NCBI RefSeq assembly: GCF_030817275.1
Contig: NZ_JAUSZD010000002.1
Location: 4,340,001-4,404,000 of the forward strand
DNA: 64,000 nt
Reading direction: 5' to 3'
From: Paenibacillus sp. V4I7
GTDB taxonomy: Bacteria > Bacillota > Bacilli > Paenibacillales > NBRC-103111
Shown here: positions 1-8,804 of the stretch, one piece after another
How the letters are laid out: every line of letters begins with the position of its first letter
Numbering within the stretch: position 1 is the stretch's first letter
The notes under the pieces: generated by a model
Databases searched by the model: none
What the model was told of the DNA's origin: nothing
The model's input: only the letters and a program-made list of their open reading frames with translations
Program-made: the position numbers and the translations under genes

Positions 1-371
1 CTGTAAGATTTGCCGGCAGTTACTGTCGTGACACTTTGATTCACAGATACTCGGCTTGTTGCGAAGGCATCAAACAAAATCGACTTGCTCCCTTCATGAT
101 ACGTGGTTGAATCCAGCATGACGTTCACCGTTTTATTCGGAGCTTTTCCGCTCCCGGTTGGAATCCATAGCCCCCAGCCAACAGGGACAGGACTTGTGAC
201 ACCGCTCCAGGCGGCATCCGTTGTTGTGGTTGTCTGCTCGAAGCTTCCATTCGTCATCAGGTTCACCGCAGCAGCTTCTACCTTAAGGATAGCGTTTTCA
301 TAAAAGGGAATGTACGATCCAACCATGCTAAAAATTAAACTGACAGCTAACAGCATACTTACTTTCCTCAT
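1..371 (-). CDS. Secreted protein with CBM-like N-terminus (partial, runs off left edge)
   Basis: An open minus-strand frame starts at ATG 371 behind a GAGGTG ribosome binding site six bases upstream and is still open at base 1, giving about 123 codons. The first 33 or so residues are a signal peptide (MRKVSMLLAVSLIFSMVG, ending near VEAAA). The mature protein begins NLMTNGSFEQ, the usual opening of CBM4/9-like carbohydrate-binding modules, followed by a W-rich segment (VGWGLWIPTG) typical of these beta-sandwich domains. It lies downstream of a sugar importer and behind a terminator, so it is probably a separately transcribed extracellular glycan-active protein. The catalytic part, if any, lies outside the window. 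Confidence 0.75.
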   Translation of the reverse strand, partial: MRKVSMLLAVSLIFSMVGSYIPFYENAILKVEAAAVNLMTNGSFEQTTTTTDAAWSGVTSPVPVGWGLWIPTGSGKAPNKTVNVMLDSTTYHEGSKSILFDAFATSRVSVNQSVTTVTAGKSY

Positions 372-488
372 TAACTTCACCTCGCTAGAAATTAATATAA
401 AAGCAATTAAAATGTAAGACATATAACGGGATTTGTATATCGACGATATTTGAACCATATCGTTTTTTTATGAAAAGTAGAGAACAAA

Positions 489-522
489 ACCCGACGAAGC
501 CAATAAAAGGTCATAGTCGGGT
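489..522 (-). terminator. Intrinsic terminator after the first importer operon
   Basis: Minus-strand arms ACCCGAC and GTCGGGT (7 bp, 20-base loop) are followed by TTTTGTTC. It sits just past the stop of the frameshifted binding protein and closes that operon. Confidence 0.7.
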
Positions 523-536
523 CTGAGATGCTGCAA

Positions 537-2073
537 TTATTTCTTGTTCTTTTCTTTAAAGAAGTCACTCGTTTCTTTTACGTGCTGCTGGAAGCTTGGG
601 TCGTCTTTGTACGTTTTCACAAATTTATCCCAATCTTCTATGGAATTCTTGCCGATAATTACGTTAACCAGCATATCGTTAAGCTTCTTGTTCCAGTCCG
701 CGCCCTTTTCTTTAAATGGGGTCGAATTCATCAAGCCATAAGTCGGATCCGGGATGGAGCTGATCGAGTCAACCAATTTTTTATTTGCCTCAAATACATC
801 GTTCGGGATACCCGATACTTTCGCTCTAAGGTATTTATCAAAAGTACCCGTCACCCATTGGCCGGTCGTATCGCCCGAATATCCTTTTTTCTTGCCTTCT
901 TCCGTTTGTTCGACAAAGCCGTCAGGCTTTATATTTGTAATCAACATCCTGAATACCGTACACAGCCAGGTTATAACCTTCTAAAGAAGCTGTGTAATCG
1001 TAAACTTCAAGAATTTTCTTCAGCTTATCCTCGTCTACAGATTTCTTATTGATCAGGAATTGACCGTAAAAACCGCTCGCTTGCTCGTAATAGGCTTTGC
1101 CGTCCGCTGCTTTTGGAAGCTCAAAAGCAACCAGATTTGCCTTAGGATTCGTTTTTTGCAGCTCAACATTGTATTTGTAGGCATCAACAACGTTAGCGAT
1201 GGCAAGTCCTGCCTTCCCTTGCACGAGCATGTCTTTGATTTGTGCTGTTTTGAGTACAGGGAAGTCAGGCAAGATACCGCCTGTTTTGTAAACTTTGTTC
1301 CAATTGATTAGCGCTTCTTTCGCTTGCGGCGTCCACCAATATGGAGTCAAGCCTCCATTCTCTTCCTTCCACTTTGTTCCTGTTCCGAAAAGCGACAATA
1401 AATAACTAGATGGTCCAGGAGATCCAGGAAATACAGCGCCGTACGTGTCCGCAGTGCCATTGCCATCTGGATCTTTCTTCGCAAATGCTTCAAGCACGTT
1501 GTAAAGCTCATCCATTGTTTTCGGCGGCTGCAAGCCGAGCTTATCTAGCCAATCTTTGCGGATTAGCAGCGATTCATGACCGTCCAACGGTCTGACGCGA
1601 GGCAGCGAGTAGAGCTTTCCTTTGAGCGATGCGTTCTTGTACACATTCTCCGGATATTTGGCCAAGTTCGGGTAATTTTTAACATAGTCTGTTAATTCCC
1701 AGAAAGCGCCTTGATCGATCGCATTCAAGAAGGCAGGCGTTGAATTGAAGTCCTCGATGAATAGCACATCCGGCAAATCTCTGGACGCGAGCAGTGCATT
1801 TAATTTTTCCGATATTTGAGCGGATGGAATCCAACTCAGCTTCAGGTTGACATTTAATTTCTCATTCAGCTTTTTAACCGCTTCCAGTTCGCCCGTTGGA
1901 GCTGCGGCGAAGGCCAGCGTCGTAATCGAAATATCTGTCGGTTTCGCAGGCTTGCTGCTTGCTGTGCTGCCTGCCTTTTGACCTTCATTTGATGCGTTGC
2001 CGCAAGCCGCCAAGGATGCAGTAAGTGCAGCCGCTGTCATAACAACAGCCATTTTTTTTACCATTGGTTTCAT
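537..2073 (-). pseudogene. Sugar ABC transporter substrate-binding lipoprotein (LipO-like), frameshifted
   Basis: This would be the extracytoplasmic sugar or oligosaccharide receptor for the two permeases upstream. It starts MKPMVKKMAVVMTAAALTA and has a lipobox LAAC, so it is a lipoprotein anchored on the outer face of the membrane. The first frame gives 383 residues and stops at 922. The rest of the protein (FVEQTEEGKKKGYSG to the lysine-rich C-terminus at 537) continues in another frame. Removing one A from the A run at about 928-930 joins the two as ...DVDYKYKPDGFVEQ..., about 513 residues, the normal family length. Both halves keep good coding character, so this is a very recent mutation or a sequencing error. 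It is the last gene of the operon, 85 bases after the YtcP-like permease. Confidence 0.85.
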
Positions 2074-2158
2074 GTGAGGACCTCCCAGGAATAATATCTT
2101 TATATTTACCTCTTCTGCTGTGCGTTTAAGCCAGCATCACCCCTTTCAGAGCTAACCT

Positions 2159-3037
2159 TTATCCTTTCACAGAGCCAACCATCATGCCTTTGACAAAATA
2201 TTTTTGCAGAAACGGATACACGATGACGATCGGAAGTGATGAAATAACGACTGCGGCCATTTTGATCACCTGCGGAGGCACCGTCTGCTCACTCTCCAGC
2301 ATTGCGGCAATAGACGGGTCCGCCATTTGCGAAGCAGAAACCAGCATCATTTGCAGCAGAACCTGCAGCGGTCTTAGCGTGTCAGTATTAATGTAGAGAA
2401 CTCCACTGAAGTACGTATTCCAGTAGGCTACAGCATAAAACAAACCGAATGCCGCAAGCGCTGAAACGGACACAGGCAGCATAATACGAATAAAGACGCC
2501 GATATCGGAGCATCCGTCGATTTTGGCCGCTTCCTCCAATTCATCCGGAATTTCCTGATAAAAGTTTTTCATTAAAAAGACATACCAAGCGCTAGTCAAT
2601 GCGGGCAATATGAGCGCCCATACCGTATCCATCAAGCCAAGACTGTCCACAAGTAAATAGTTTGGAATCATACCTGGGTTAAAAAGCATGGTCAGCAAAA
2701 TCGCAACCAAGAAAAATTTCTTTCCCTTCAGCCTTTTACGCGATAGGACATAAGCGAGTGCACTCGTAACGATTAGGCTCAAAAGAGTACCGAAGATCGC
2801 TAAAAATCCGCTGACTCCCATCGCTTTCACGAACGAATTGGTTGAAAAAATAAACTCGTAAGCTGAGAGACTCCATGTTTGTGGAATTAATACGATGGAC
2901 TTGCTCATGTACTCTGTCGGATCGGTAAAGGATACAAGTATGACATACAGAAATGGCAGCAAGGTCACAAGCGCAAAAATGGTTAACACTGTGTAGTTGA
3001 TCGCCGTAAAGAATTTCACACCGAAACTGCTATTCAT
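2159..3037 (-). CDS. Carbohydrate ABC transporter permease, YtcP/LplC type
   Basis: A 292-residue integral membrane protein, one of the two channel subunits of a CUT1-type sugar importer. It has about six hydrophobic segments and the inner-membrane-component loop EEAAKIDGCSD near residue 190, which docks on the ATPase. The C-terminus KYFVKGMMVGSVKG is characteristic of YtcP relatives. Its start lies two bases from the stop of the LplB-like partner, so the two are translationally linked. No ATPase gene is present in this operon; these systems usually share an MsmX-type ATPase encoded elsewhere. The substrate is unknown, probably an oligosaccharide. Confidence 0.9.
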   Translation of the reverse strand: MNSSFGVKFFTAINYTVLTIFALVTLLPFLYVILVSFTDPTEYMSKSIVLIPQTWSLSAYEFIFSTNSFVKAMGVSGFLAIFGTLLSLIVTSALAYVLSRKRLKGKKFFLVAILLTMLFNPGMIPNYLLVDSLGLMDTVWALILPALTSAWYVFLMKNFYQEIPDELEEAAKIDGCSDIGVFIRIMLPVSVSALAAFGLFYAVAYWNTYFSGVLYINTDTLRPLQVLLQMMLVSASQMADPSIAAMLESEQTVPPQVIKMAAVVISSLPIVIVYPFLQKYFVKGMMVGSVKG

Positions 3038-3038
3038 G

Positions 3039-4034
3039 TCAGTAGAGTCCCTCCTCTCCGAATTTTTTGGCCAAACGGTTGGACATCACAACAAGGATTA
3101 GTCCCACCACCGATTTGAAAAGTCCGGCAACCGTCGCATAACCGAACCTACCTTGCTGGATACCGACACGATACGCATAGGTATCGAAAACATCGGCCAG
3201 ATGCGCGACTGGTCCACTCATCATCAAGTAAATTTGTTCAAAGCCTACGTCCATCACTTGTCCCAAGCGCAGGATGAGCAGGACGATGATCGTGCTTTTA
3301 ATACCGGGAAGCGTCACATTCATCGCTTGCTGCCAACGACTTGCACCGTCGATTTGCGCAGCTTCATATAGCTCTGAGTTAATGCCAGCAAGTGCAGCAA
3401 GGAAAATGATGGTCCCCCAACCGGCTTCTTTCCAGATGCTTTGTGCTGTCAGCATACCCCAGAATAAGTTCGGTTCCGTCATGAACTCGATCTTTTGTCC
3501 ACCGAACTCTACGATCAGTTGGTTGATGACACCGCTGCCTTGACCGAAGATCAGAAAGCAAATCCCAACAATGATGACCCAGGAAAGAAAGTGCGGCAAG
3601 TAAATGACCGTTTGTACGATTTTTTTGAAAGCGAGCTTACGCACCTCATTCAGCAGCAGCGCCACTACGATCGGAATCGGGAAGAAGAAAAAGATGTTCA
3701 ACAGGCTGATCGCCATCGTATTTCGGAACAATTTCATAAAATCGGGGTTGTTGAAAAACTCGTTGAAGTATTTCAGTCCCACCCACTCACTGTCCCAAAA
3801 GCCTAAATAAGGGGAATAGTTTTGAAAGGCTAGCAGAAGTCCCCACAATGGGAAATATTTAAATAGCAGGAAAAATAATAATCCAGGCGCTGCCATGGCA
3901 TATAGATATTTGTCACGTTTTATCGCGACGGTCCAATCTTGTACCCATGAGCCTTTTACTCGAATTGCCTTTTCCACTCCAGCTGGTGCCGCTGCCTGGA
4001 GCGGTTCCAATCGACTTTGTGACAACTTCCTCAC
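3039..4034 (-). CDS. Carbohydrate ABC transporter permease, LplB type
   Basis: First gene of the importer operon: 331 residues with about six membrane segments after a roughly 45-residue cytoplasmic N-terminus. The EAA loop reads YEAAQIDGASRWQQ and the C-terminus RLAKKFGEEGLY is typical of LplB-family permeases. It pairs with the following YtcP-type subunit. The start is uncertain: GTG at 4034, or TTG at 4025, which is better spaced (6 bases) from GAGAGGTG. It follows the membrane AraC regulator but is separated from it by a terminator, so it has its own promoter in 4035-4138. Confidence 0.88.
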   Translation of the reverse strand: MRKLSQSRLEPLQAAAPAGVEKAIRVKGSWVQDWTVAIKRDKYLYAMAAPGLLFFLLFKYFPLWGLLLAFQNYSPYLGFWDSEWVGLKYFNEFFNNPDFMKLFRNTMAISLLNIFFFFPIPIVVALLLNEVRKLAFKKIVQTVIYLPHFLSWVIIVGICFLIFGQGSGVINQLIVEFGGQKIEFMTEPNLFWGMLTAQSIWKEAGWGTIIFLAALAGINSELYEAAQIDGASRWQQAMNVTLPGIKSTIIVLLILRLGQVMDVGFEQIYLMMSGPVAHLADVFDTYAYRVGIQQGRFGYATVAGLFKSVVGLILVVMSNRLAKKFGEEGLY

Positions 4035-4138
4035 CTCTCGTTCATGTCATTAGCATCTCGTTGCTTTGCATGAACAGATCGTACACTGATCACAGCTGTC
4101 CGGACAATGACCAATTCTTGTAGTCTATAACGTCTGAG

Positions 4139-4175
4139 GCAAAAAAAGAGAAACCCCGCAGCAAAGGGGTTCCTC
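4139..4175 (-). terminator. Terminator between AraC-type regulator and importer operon
   Basis: Minus-strand arms GAGGAACCCC and GGGGTTTCTC (one G-U pair) enclose an 8-base loop and run into TTTTTTT. It ends the regulator transcript 60 bases past the stop codon and isolates it from the permease operon. Confidence 0.8.
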
Positions 4176-4234
4176 CGAAGATTTATACGCTTTTCTTGCT
4201 TAAGAACAAGCCTGCGGAACAAAATATGTGCATG

Positions 4235-6547
4235 CTAATTATCGTTGTCGGCTCCCCGGTACTGACCCGGCGTTACGCCGATGTGCTTTTTGAATACGCG
4301 AATAAAGTTTTTCGTCTGGTAGCCAACTCTTTCGGCAATATCCGAAACCGACAAATCTGTCGTTCGCAGCAGCTCAATGGATTGCTCGATCCTGATCTTC
4401 GTCAAATATTCGATAAAGGAAACATCCATCGTCTTTTTAAACAGCTTGCTTAAATAATGGGAACTCAAACCGCAAATTTGCGCACATTGATCAAGCGATA
4501 AATCAAAGTGGTAATTATCCTCGATATAGCGGACGACCTTTTGGATTAATTGTTCGTGCTCCTGGTGCTGTTTGCCATGCACATAAGCAACAATCGGATC
4601 GACCATTTGCAGCTTGAACCATTCGTTCAATTCACGAATCGTACTGATCTTGCGGATTTGTCCGTAAGGATCGGCTTCCGCTTCTCCGGACAACTGCGCC
4701 GAATCGATACCCAGCAAGTACGCAGTACGAATAGCAGCCGTTAACAGCCGATAATACGACATTTGTATCAGTTCAGGCTTTTGGACGTTATCACTCATCG
4801 ACTTGGCGAATTCGGCCAGCATCCGCTCCGCTTCTTCCTGATCGCCTAGCTGCAGGGAATGTTCGAAATGGGTTTCGATTTCGAGCGGATAGCGGTAATG
4901 AAGTTCGGATGCGCCGCCACCGCCCGAATGCGTAATCACCTGATTACCGCCAACGATGATGCGAGAGCGGACGGACAGAACCGCCTCTTCATAAAGTTCG
5001 GGCAGATCCGTGATACTTTCGCTCTGTCCACTCAAACCGATTGTCACTGGAAGACGCAGATAATCGGACACCTGCATTCGCAGGCGTTCCGCAAACAATT
5101 TAACCTCTGTCTGCCCCTCATCTGTCTGCTCAGGATCGCGGAACAGCCATACAGCAACCTGGTCATTCAGAAGGTTAATGGCTATTCCCTCTATGTCCTC
5201 TGATTGCAGCAGTTCACCGACAATGTTTTTCAAGGCAAAGACGATCAAATCACGGTCATTTTCCTGGAAGCGCGAGCCACTATCCTGCGGCAGGTCGCAA
5301 GAGATGACGAAGATGCTGTTTTCCCGACCGGCAGGTACGTCGTATCTGCGTAACATGCCCTCTAACTGATCCCCAGAATAGTGGAGAAACCGTCCCTGCA
5401 AAAGCTGCAGCGCAAAAATTTCACGAACTAAGGGTAATTGATCGCTCAACTGCTGCTGCAGTTGATTGGCCGTGCTGCTCAGCTCCCCCCATCGTTTGCG
5501 TACGAAGCCAACTTCATCCGTTTCCGAGTCGAGTGCTTGTCCGCCTTTCAAATGAGCCACGAGGTTCTCGATCGGCCGATAGACACGCCGTGTGCCCCAT
5601 AATGTGATTAAGATGCCCAATACAAGACAAACTGCGATGATCGTCAGCGTAATCATGGCAATGCCTTTCGATTTGGCGTTCAATTCATTGACCGGCACCA
5701 TGTTAATATACTGCCATTTGTTATAAGAGGAAGTAATTGGCGTCACCATGTAATCCGTACCTTGAAAAGTGAAAGTAAACCGCTGCTCAGATTGCTTTTG
5801 AGCAATAAGCTCGAATAAGCCTTCTGGAACGCTATTTCCGCTGCTTGAAGTCACGAGGTTACCCGTTGCGTTCAAGATGAACATGAGCTCGCCGCTATAA
5901 CTGATGAATCGGTTCATAATGTTTTGAAAGAGTGCCTCATCGATGCGAATAAACAAAAGTCCAGTCGGATTTTTGGCTAAAAGCGGCACCTTAGATATCA
6001 GTGTTACGCCGTTTAGATGATAGCCGGGCAAATACGGGTAGGGTCCGGTGACCCATTTGATATGGTCTTCGGAGGCAAGTTCCTTCAGCAGCGCCTCGCG
6101 TTCTTTGTCTTCAGTGATTCTGCGGCCACCGTAGATAGGCGAAATTAAATAACCTTCGTCCGGTACGTAAATCGCAACATCGCTTACTTCTTTATTGCCA
6201 TTTTGCAGCGCAGATAACTCTCGAGCAATGCCGGAATAAAAGCCGGTGTAGTTCGTACTTTTCAGCTCGGTCAAATTCGAGCTAAAAAAACTGCCCAGCA
6301 GCATTTGAATGGCATTGTTTTGTATACGATCCAAAGTCGAATCGATACTGGAGGACACGTTATTCAAGATACGGACATTCGATTGGTTAACTTCTTTTTG
6401 CACGATCGAAGCAGAAAACAAATAGCTTCCGAATCCAACGGCTACTACCGGAATGACAGCTGCGAATAAAGACAAGGTAACCATATTGCGAAAAATCGTT
6501 TTACGCTGAAATAAGCGCTTCCAACTATCCTCAAACCATCTACGCAT
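4235..6547 (-). CDS. Membrane-bound AraC-family regulator with extracytoplasmic sensor
   Basis: About 770 residues. An N-terminal membrane helix (around residues 20-45) is followed by an extracytoplasmic Cache-like sensor of about 250 residues, a second helix near residue 300 (LTIIAVCLVLGILITLW), a cytoplasmic linker, and a C-terminal AraC/XylS double helix-turn-helix domain (CAQICGLSSHYLSKLF ... DIAERVGYQTKNFIRVFKK). Such one-protein sensors control the adjacent sugar importer in Paenibacillus-like genomes, so it probably activates the operon starting at 4034. ATG 6547 is chosen because GAGGTG lies six bases upstream; an in-frame GTG at 6556 is part of that binding site. Confidence 0.88.
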   Translation of the reverse strand: MRRWFEDSWKRLFQRKTIFRNMVTLSLFAAVIPVVAVGFGSYLFSASIVQKEVNQSNVRILNNVSSSIDSTLDRIQNNAIQMLLGSFFSSNLTELKSTNYTGFYSGIARELSALQNGNKEVSDVAIYVPDEGYLISPIYGGRRITEDKEREALLKELASEDHIKWVTGPYPYLPGYHLNGVTLISKVPLLAKNPTGLLFIRIDEALFQNIMNRFISYSGELMFILNATGNLVTSSSGNSVPEGLFELIAQKQSEQRFTFTFQGTDYMVTPITSSYNKWQYINMVPVNELNAKSKGIAMITLTIIAVCLVLGILITLWGTRRVYRPIENLVAHLKGGQALDSETDEVGFVRKRWGELSSTANQLQQQLSDQLPLVREIFALQLLQGRFLHYSGDQLEGMLRRYDVPAGRENSIFVISCDLPQDSGSRFQENDRDLIVFALKNIVGELLQSEDIEGIAINLLNDQVAVWLFRDPEQTDEGQTEVKLFAERLRMQVSDYLRLPVTIGLSGQSESITDLPELYEEAVLSVRSRIIVGGNQVITHSGGGGASELHYRYPLEIETHFEHSLQLGDQEEAERMLAEFAKSMSDNVQKPELIQMSYYRLLTAAIRTAYLLGIDSAQLSGEAEADPYGQIRKISTIRELNEWFKLQMVDPIVAYVHGKQHQEHEQLIQKVVRYIEDNYHFDLSLDQCAQICGLSSHYLSKLFKKTMDVSFIEYLTKIRIEQSIELLRTTDLSVSDIAERVGYQTKNFIRVFKKHIGVTPGQYRGADNDN

Positions 6548-6660
6548 AGCGAACACCTCATCAACAGATTCATGAGCATTGTAATCGGTTGCTGGAATAA
6601 AATCAACCGGAAAAGCCTATTTTGATGGGAAGTAAACACCTACCTCTTCGATCTTGCGTG

Positions 6661-6706
6661 AAAAAAGGCGAACACGAAATCTTTACGATTTCATGTTCAC
6701 CTTTTG
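6661..6706 (-). terminator. Long terminator hairpin after EamA gene
   Basis: Near-perfect arms of about 18 bases (GGCGAACACGAAATC against GATTTCATGTTCACC, mismatches being G-U pairs on the minus strand) with loop TTTAC, followed on the minus strand by a T run. It separates the EamA gene from the AraC-type regulator. Confidence 0.75.
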
Positions 6707-6723
6707 AGAAAAGACCAATGTGA

Positions 6724-7653
6724 TTACGCACTTACATTCGCGCCGACAATAACGGCTGGACTCTTCTTACGCTTCATGAGCTCAGGAAGGGCTATGCCGA
6801 ACATCGTGATTCCCACGCCAAGCCACTGCAGCCAGTTAACGGACTCATTCAGCACGACGTATGACATTACGACGGCAGTCGGCAGTTCAGCTGCGCTCAA
6901 GATTGTCGCTAGTCCGCCTCCAATACGCGGTACGCCAATGGCATAGAACAACGGCGGAATAACGACACCGAAGAGAGCTAACAGCAGCGCCCAAGGTAAC
7001 AGCGCCTCGTGCAAAGATCCATTGATAAGAAAATGCGGTGGAAACACCAACATGACGAGAATAAATGAACCTGACAGCATAATCGCGCTTCGTGTGATCG
7101 GAGCGACTTGTTTGGCTGTTTTACCGCTAAACCAGATGAAGAGCGCATAGGTAACAGCAGCCAACAAGCCAAGTGTAACACCAATCCAGGAAACAGCTTC
7201 CTGACCCCCGCCCAAATAGCCGCTTGCCATAATGATCCCAACAAACAAGACAACAAGCGATAAAATCTTATCTTTACCAGGACGTTTGCGTTCAACGATT
7301 GCCTCCAGCAAGATGCCCATCCACGTAAATTGAAACAACAAGATAATCGCGAACGAAGCCGAAATATACTGCAGAGCCGCATAATAGAGCATTCCCGTTA
7401 AGCCGGTCGTCGTTCCTACGGCCATAAGCGAGAGTGCTTGACGCCTTGTTACTTTAAATGCACTCGAGGCTTTGGGCTGTTTAGCGGACTTCGCGGTCAC
7501 GAATACCAAGCTCCATAGCATAATCACACCGAATAGGTTTTGGCTGCCGACGACATCGCCGACATTGAAGCCAGACTCATAAGCTTTCTTAACAAAAGTA
7601 GATAATAAACCGAAGCTGCATGCCCCAGCTAAAACAAATAAAATGTATTTCAT
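6724..7653 (-). CDS. EamA (DMT) family transporter
   Basis: A very hydrophobic protein of 309 residues with about ten predicted membrane helices arranged as two five-helix EamA repeats, the standard size for drug/metabolite transporter superfamily carriers. ATG 7653 (MKYILFVLAGACSFG) is preceded by GGGGAGGC at good spacing. A frame extending upstream to 7704 runs through a hairpin and is unlikely to be translated. It lies about 235 bases downstream of a ribokinase gene in the same direction. EamA substrates range from amino acids to nucleosides and sugars; a role in ribose or nucleoside movement is only suggested by position. Confidence 0.85.
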   Translation of the reverse strand: MKYILFVLAGACSFGLLSTFVKKAYESGFNVGDVVGSQNLFGVIMLWSLVFVTAKSAKQPKASSAFKVTRRQALSLMAVGTTTGLTGMLYYAALQYISASFAIILLFQFTWMGILLEAIVERKRPGKDKILSLVVLFVGIIMASGYLGGGQEAVSWIGVTLGLLAAVTYALFIWFSGKTAKQVAPITRSAIMLSGSFILVMLVFPPHFLINGSLHEALLPWALLLALFGVVIPPLFYAIGVPRIGGGLATILSAAELPTAVVMSYVVLNESVNWLQWLGVGITMFGIALPELMKRKKSPAVIVGANVSA

Positions 7654-7670
7654 GATGCCTCCCCTGTGAA

Positions 7671-7701
7671 AAGAAAAAAGCGGACTGTGTGCCCAGTCCG
7701 C
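7671..7701 (-). terminator. Hairpin with U tract directly before the EamA gene
   Basis: Minus strand GCGGACTG and CAGTCCGC form a perfect 8-bp stem with a 6-base loop, followed by CTTTTTTC. The U tract ends about 20 bases before the EamA start codon. It can be the terminator of the LacI-ribokinase operon or an attenuator in the EamA leader. A TATAAT at about 7715-7720 on the minus strand could be a promoter just upstream of the hairpin. Confidence 0.7.
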
Positions 7702-7889
7702 CACGTTTCGTTATTATGCCATTATATATAAATCTTATGACGAAATCGAGTCACTTCCATTTAAACTACTATACTGAGAAAGTGTTCCAAGAAGCGCTCA
7801 GCGTCTACTTCCAAACAAACATCCATGTTAGGCTCGTGTGCAGGCTTGCTTCGCAGATCACCTATTGTACAACCTAATTATCTTATTGA

Positions 7890-8804
7890 TTAGTTAAGTG
7901 TTTTTAAATCTTCTTGGGTGGGCATGCCAGCTTGTGCGCCGAGCTTTGTTACAGACATCGCAGACACCTTACTGGCGAAAGCTACAGCCTCTTTCAACGC
8001 ATTGCCCGCGGCCAGCGCATAAGCTAGTCCTCCGTTATAGGCGTCACCAGCTCCAGTCGTATCAACAACAGGAACACGGTAAGCTGGAACTTTCACAAGT
8101 GTTTCTCCTTTACGAAGAAAGGCAGAGCCTTCCTCGCCGAGCGTTGTTATGACACAGCTCGGTCCCATTTCAAGCAGCGCTTCCATAGCTGTCTGAAGTT
8201 GATCGCCAGAAGCATCGATACCCGTAATCGTCGACAGTTCTATGCGGTTCGGCGTTATATAGTCCACGCAGTTCAGCATATCCTCCGGCAGCTTGCGTGC
8301 AGGTGCTGGATTCAGAATAACTGTCTTGCCTAACTTCTTCGCTAACTGGCAAACGGCTAAAGCCGTTTCAAGCGGAATTTCCAATTGCACGAGCACGATA
8401 TCATGCTCCGCGATGACTTGCTCCACTGCTAGAATATGTTCTGGCAAACAACTTGCATTTGCCCCCGGAACGACTACAATCTGGTTGTCTGATTCGGCCA
8501 GCATGATGGAGGCGATACCTGTCGGGGTTCCCGCGATCCGAATGACGTGATCTGTGGAAATCGCATCCTGCTGAAGCGATTTAATGAGCGATTGTCCGAA
8601 CATATCGTCTCCTACGGAGCCGATCATCGTCGTCTGACCGCCTAACCTCGCAGCAGCTACGGCCTGATTCGCGCCTTTACCGCCTGGTATAAAGTGGACA
8701 TGCTCGCCTGTCAGTGTTTCCCCAACACGCGGAAATCGAGACGTTTCCACTACAATGTCCATATTCAAGCTCCCGATGACCACAATACGGGGTTTATTCA
8801 TCAT
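7890..8804 (-). CDS. rbsK: Ribokinase (PfkB family)
   Basis: Cytoplasmic ATP-dependent phosphorylation of ribose to ribose-5-phosphate. At 304 residues it has the normal length. Family marks are the N-terminal GSLNMDIV strand, the GGKGANQAVAAARLG substrate-binding segment near residue 42, and the C-terminal catalytic/ATP site DTTGAGDAYNGGLA near residue 250 with the catalytic Asp. It overlaps the upstream LacI gene by 11 bases and so forms a regulator-kinase operon. No rbsD or ABC ribose transporter is adjacent, unlike the classical rbs operon. Ribose released by the nucleoside hydrolase encoded near 28 kb is a possible source of substrate. Confidence 0.93.
   Translation of the reverse strand: MMNKPRIVVIGSLNMDIVVETSRFPRVGETLTGEHVHFIPGGKGANQAVAAARLGGQTTMIGSVGDDMFGQSLIKSLQQDAISTDHVIRIAGTPTGIASIMLAESDNQIVVVPGANASCLPEHILAVEQVIAEHDIVLVQLEIPLETALAVCQLAKKLGKTVILNPAPARKLPEDMLNCVDYITPNRIELSTITGIDASGDQLQTAMEALLEMGPSCVITTLGEEGSAFLRKGETLVKVPAYRVPVVDTTGAGDAYNGGLAYALAAGNALKEAVAFASKVSAMSVTKLGAQAGMPTQEDLKTLN

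Noticed and set aside
528-1052. 174-codon plus-strand frame over the frameshifted lipoprotein
   Set aside because: The minus strand here encodes two joinable halves of a family protein; the plus frame has no start signal.
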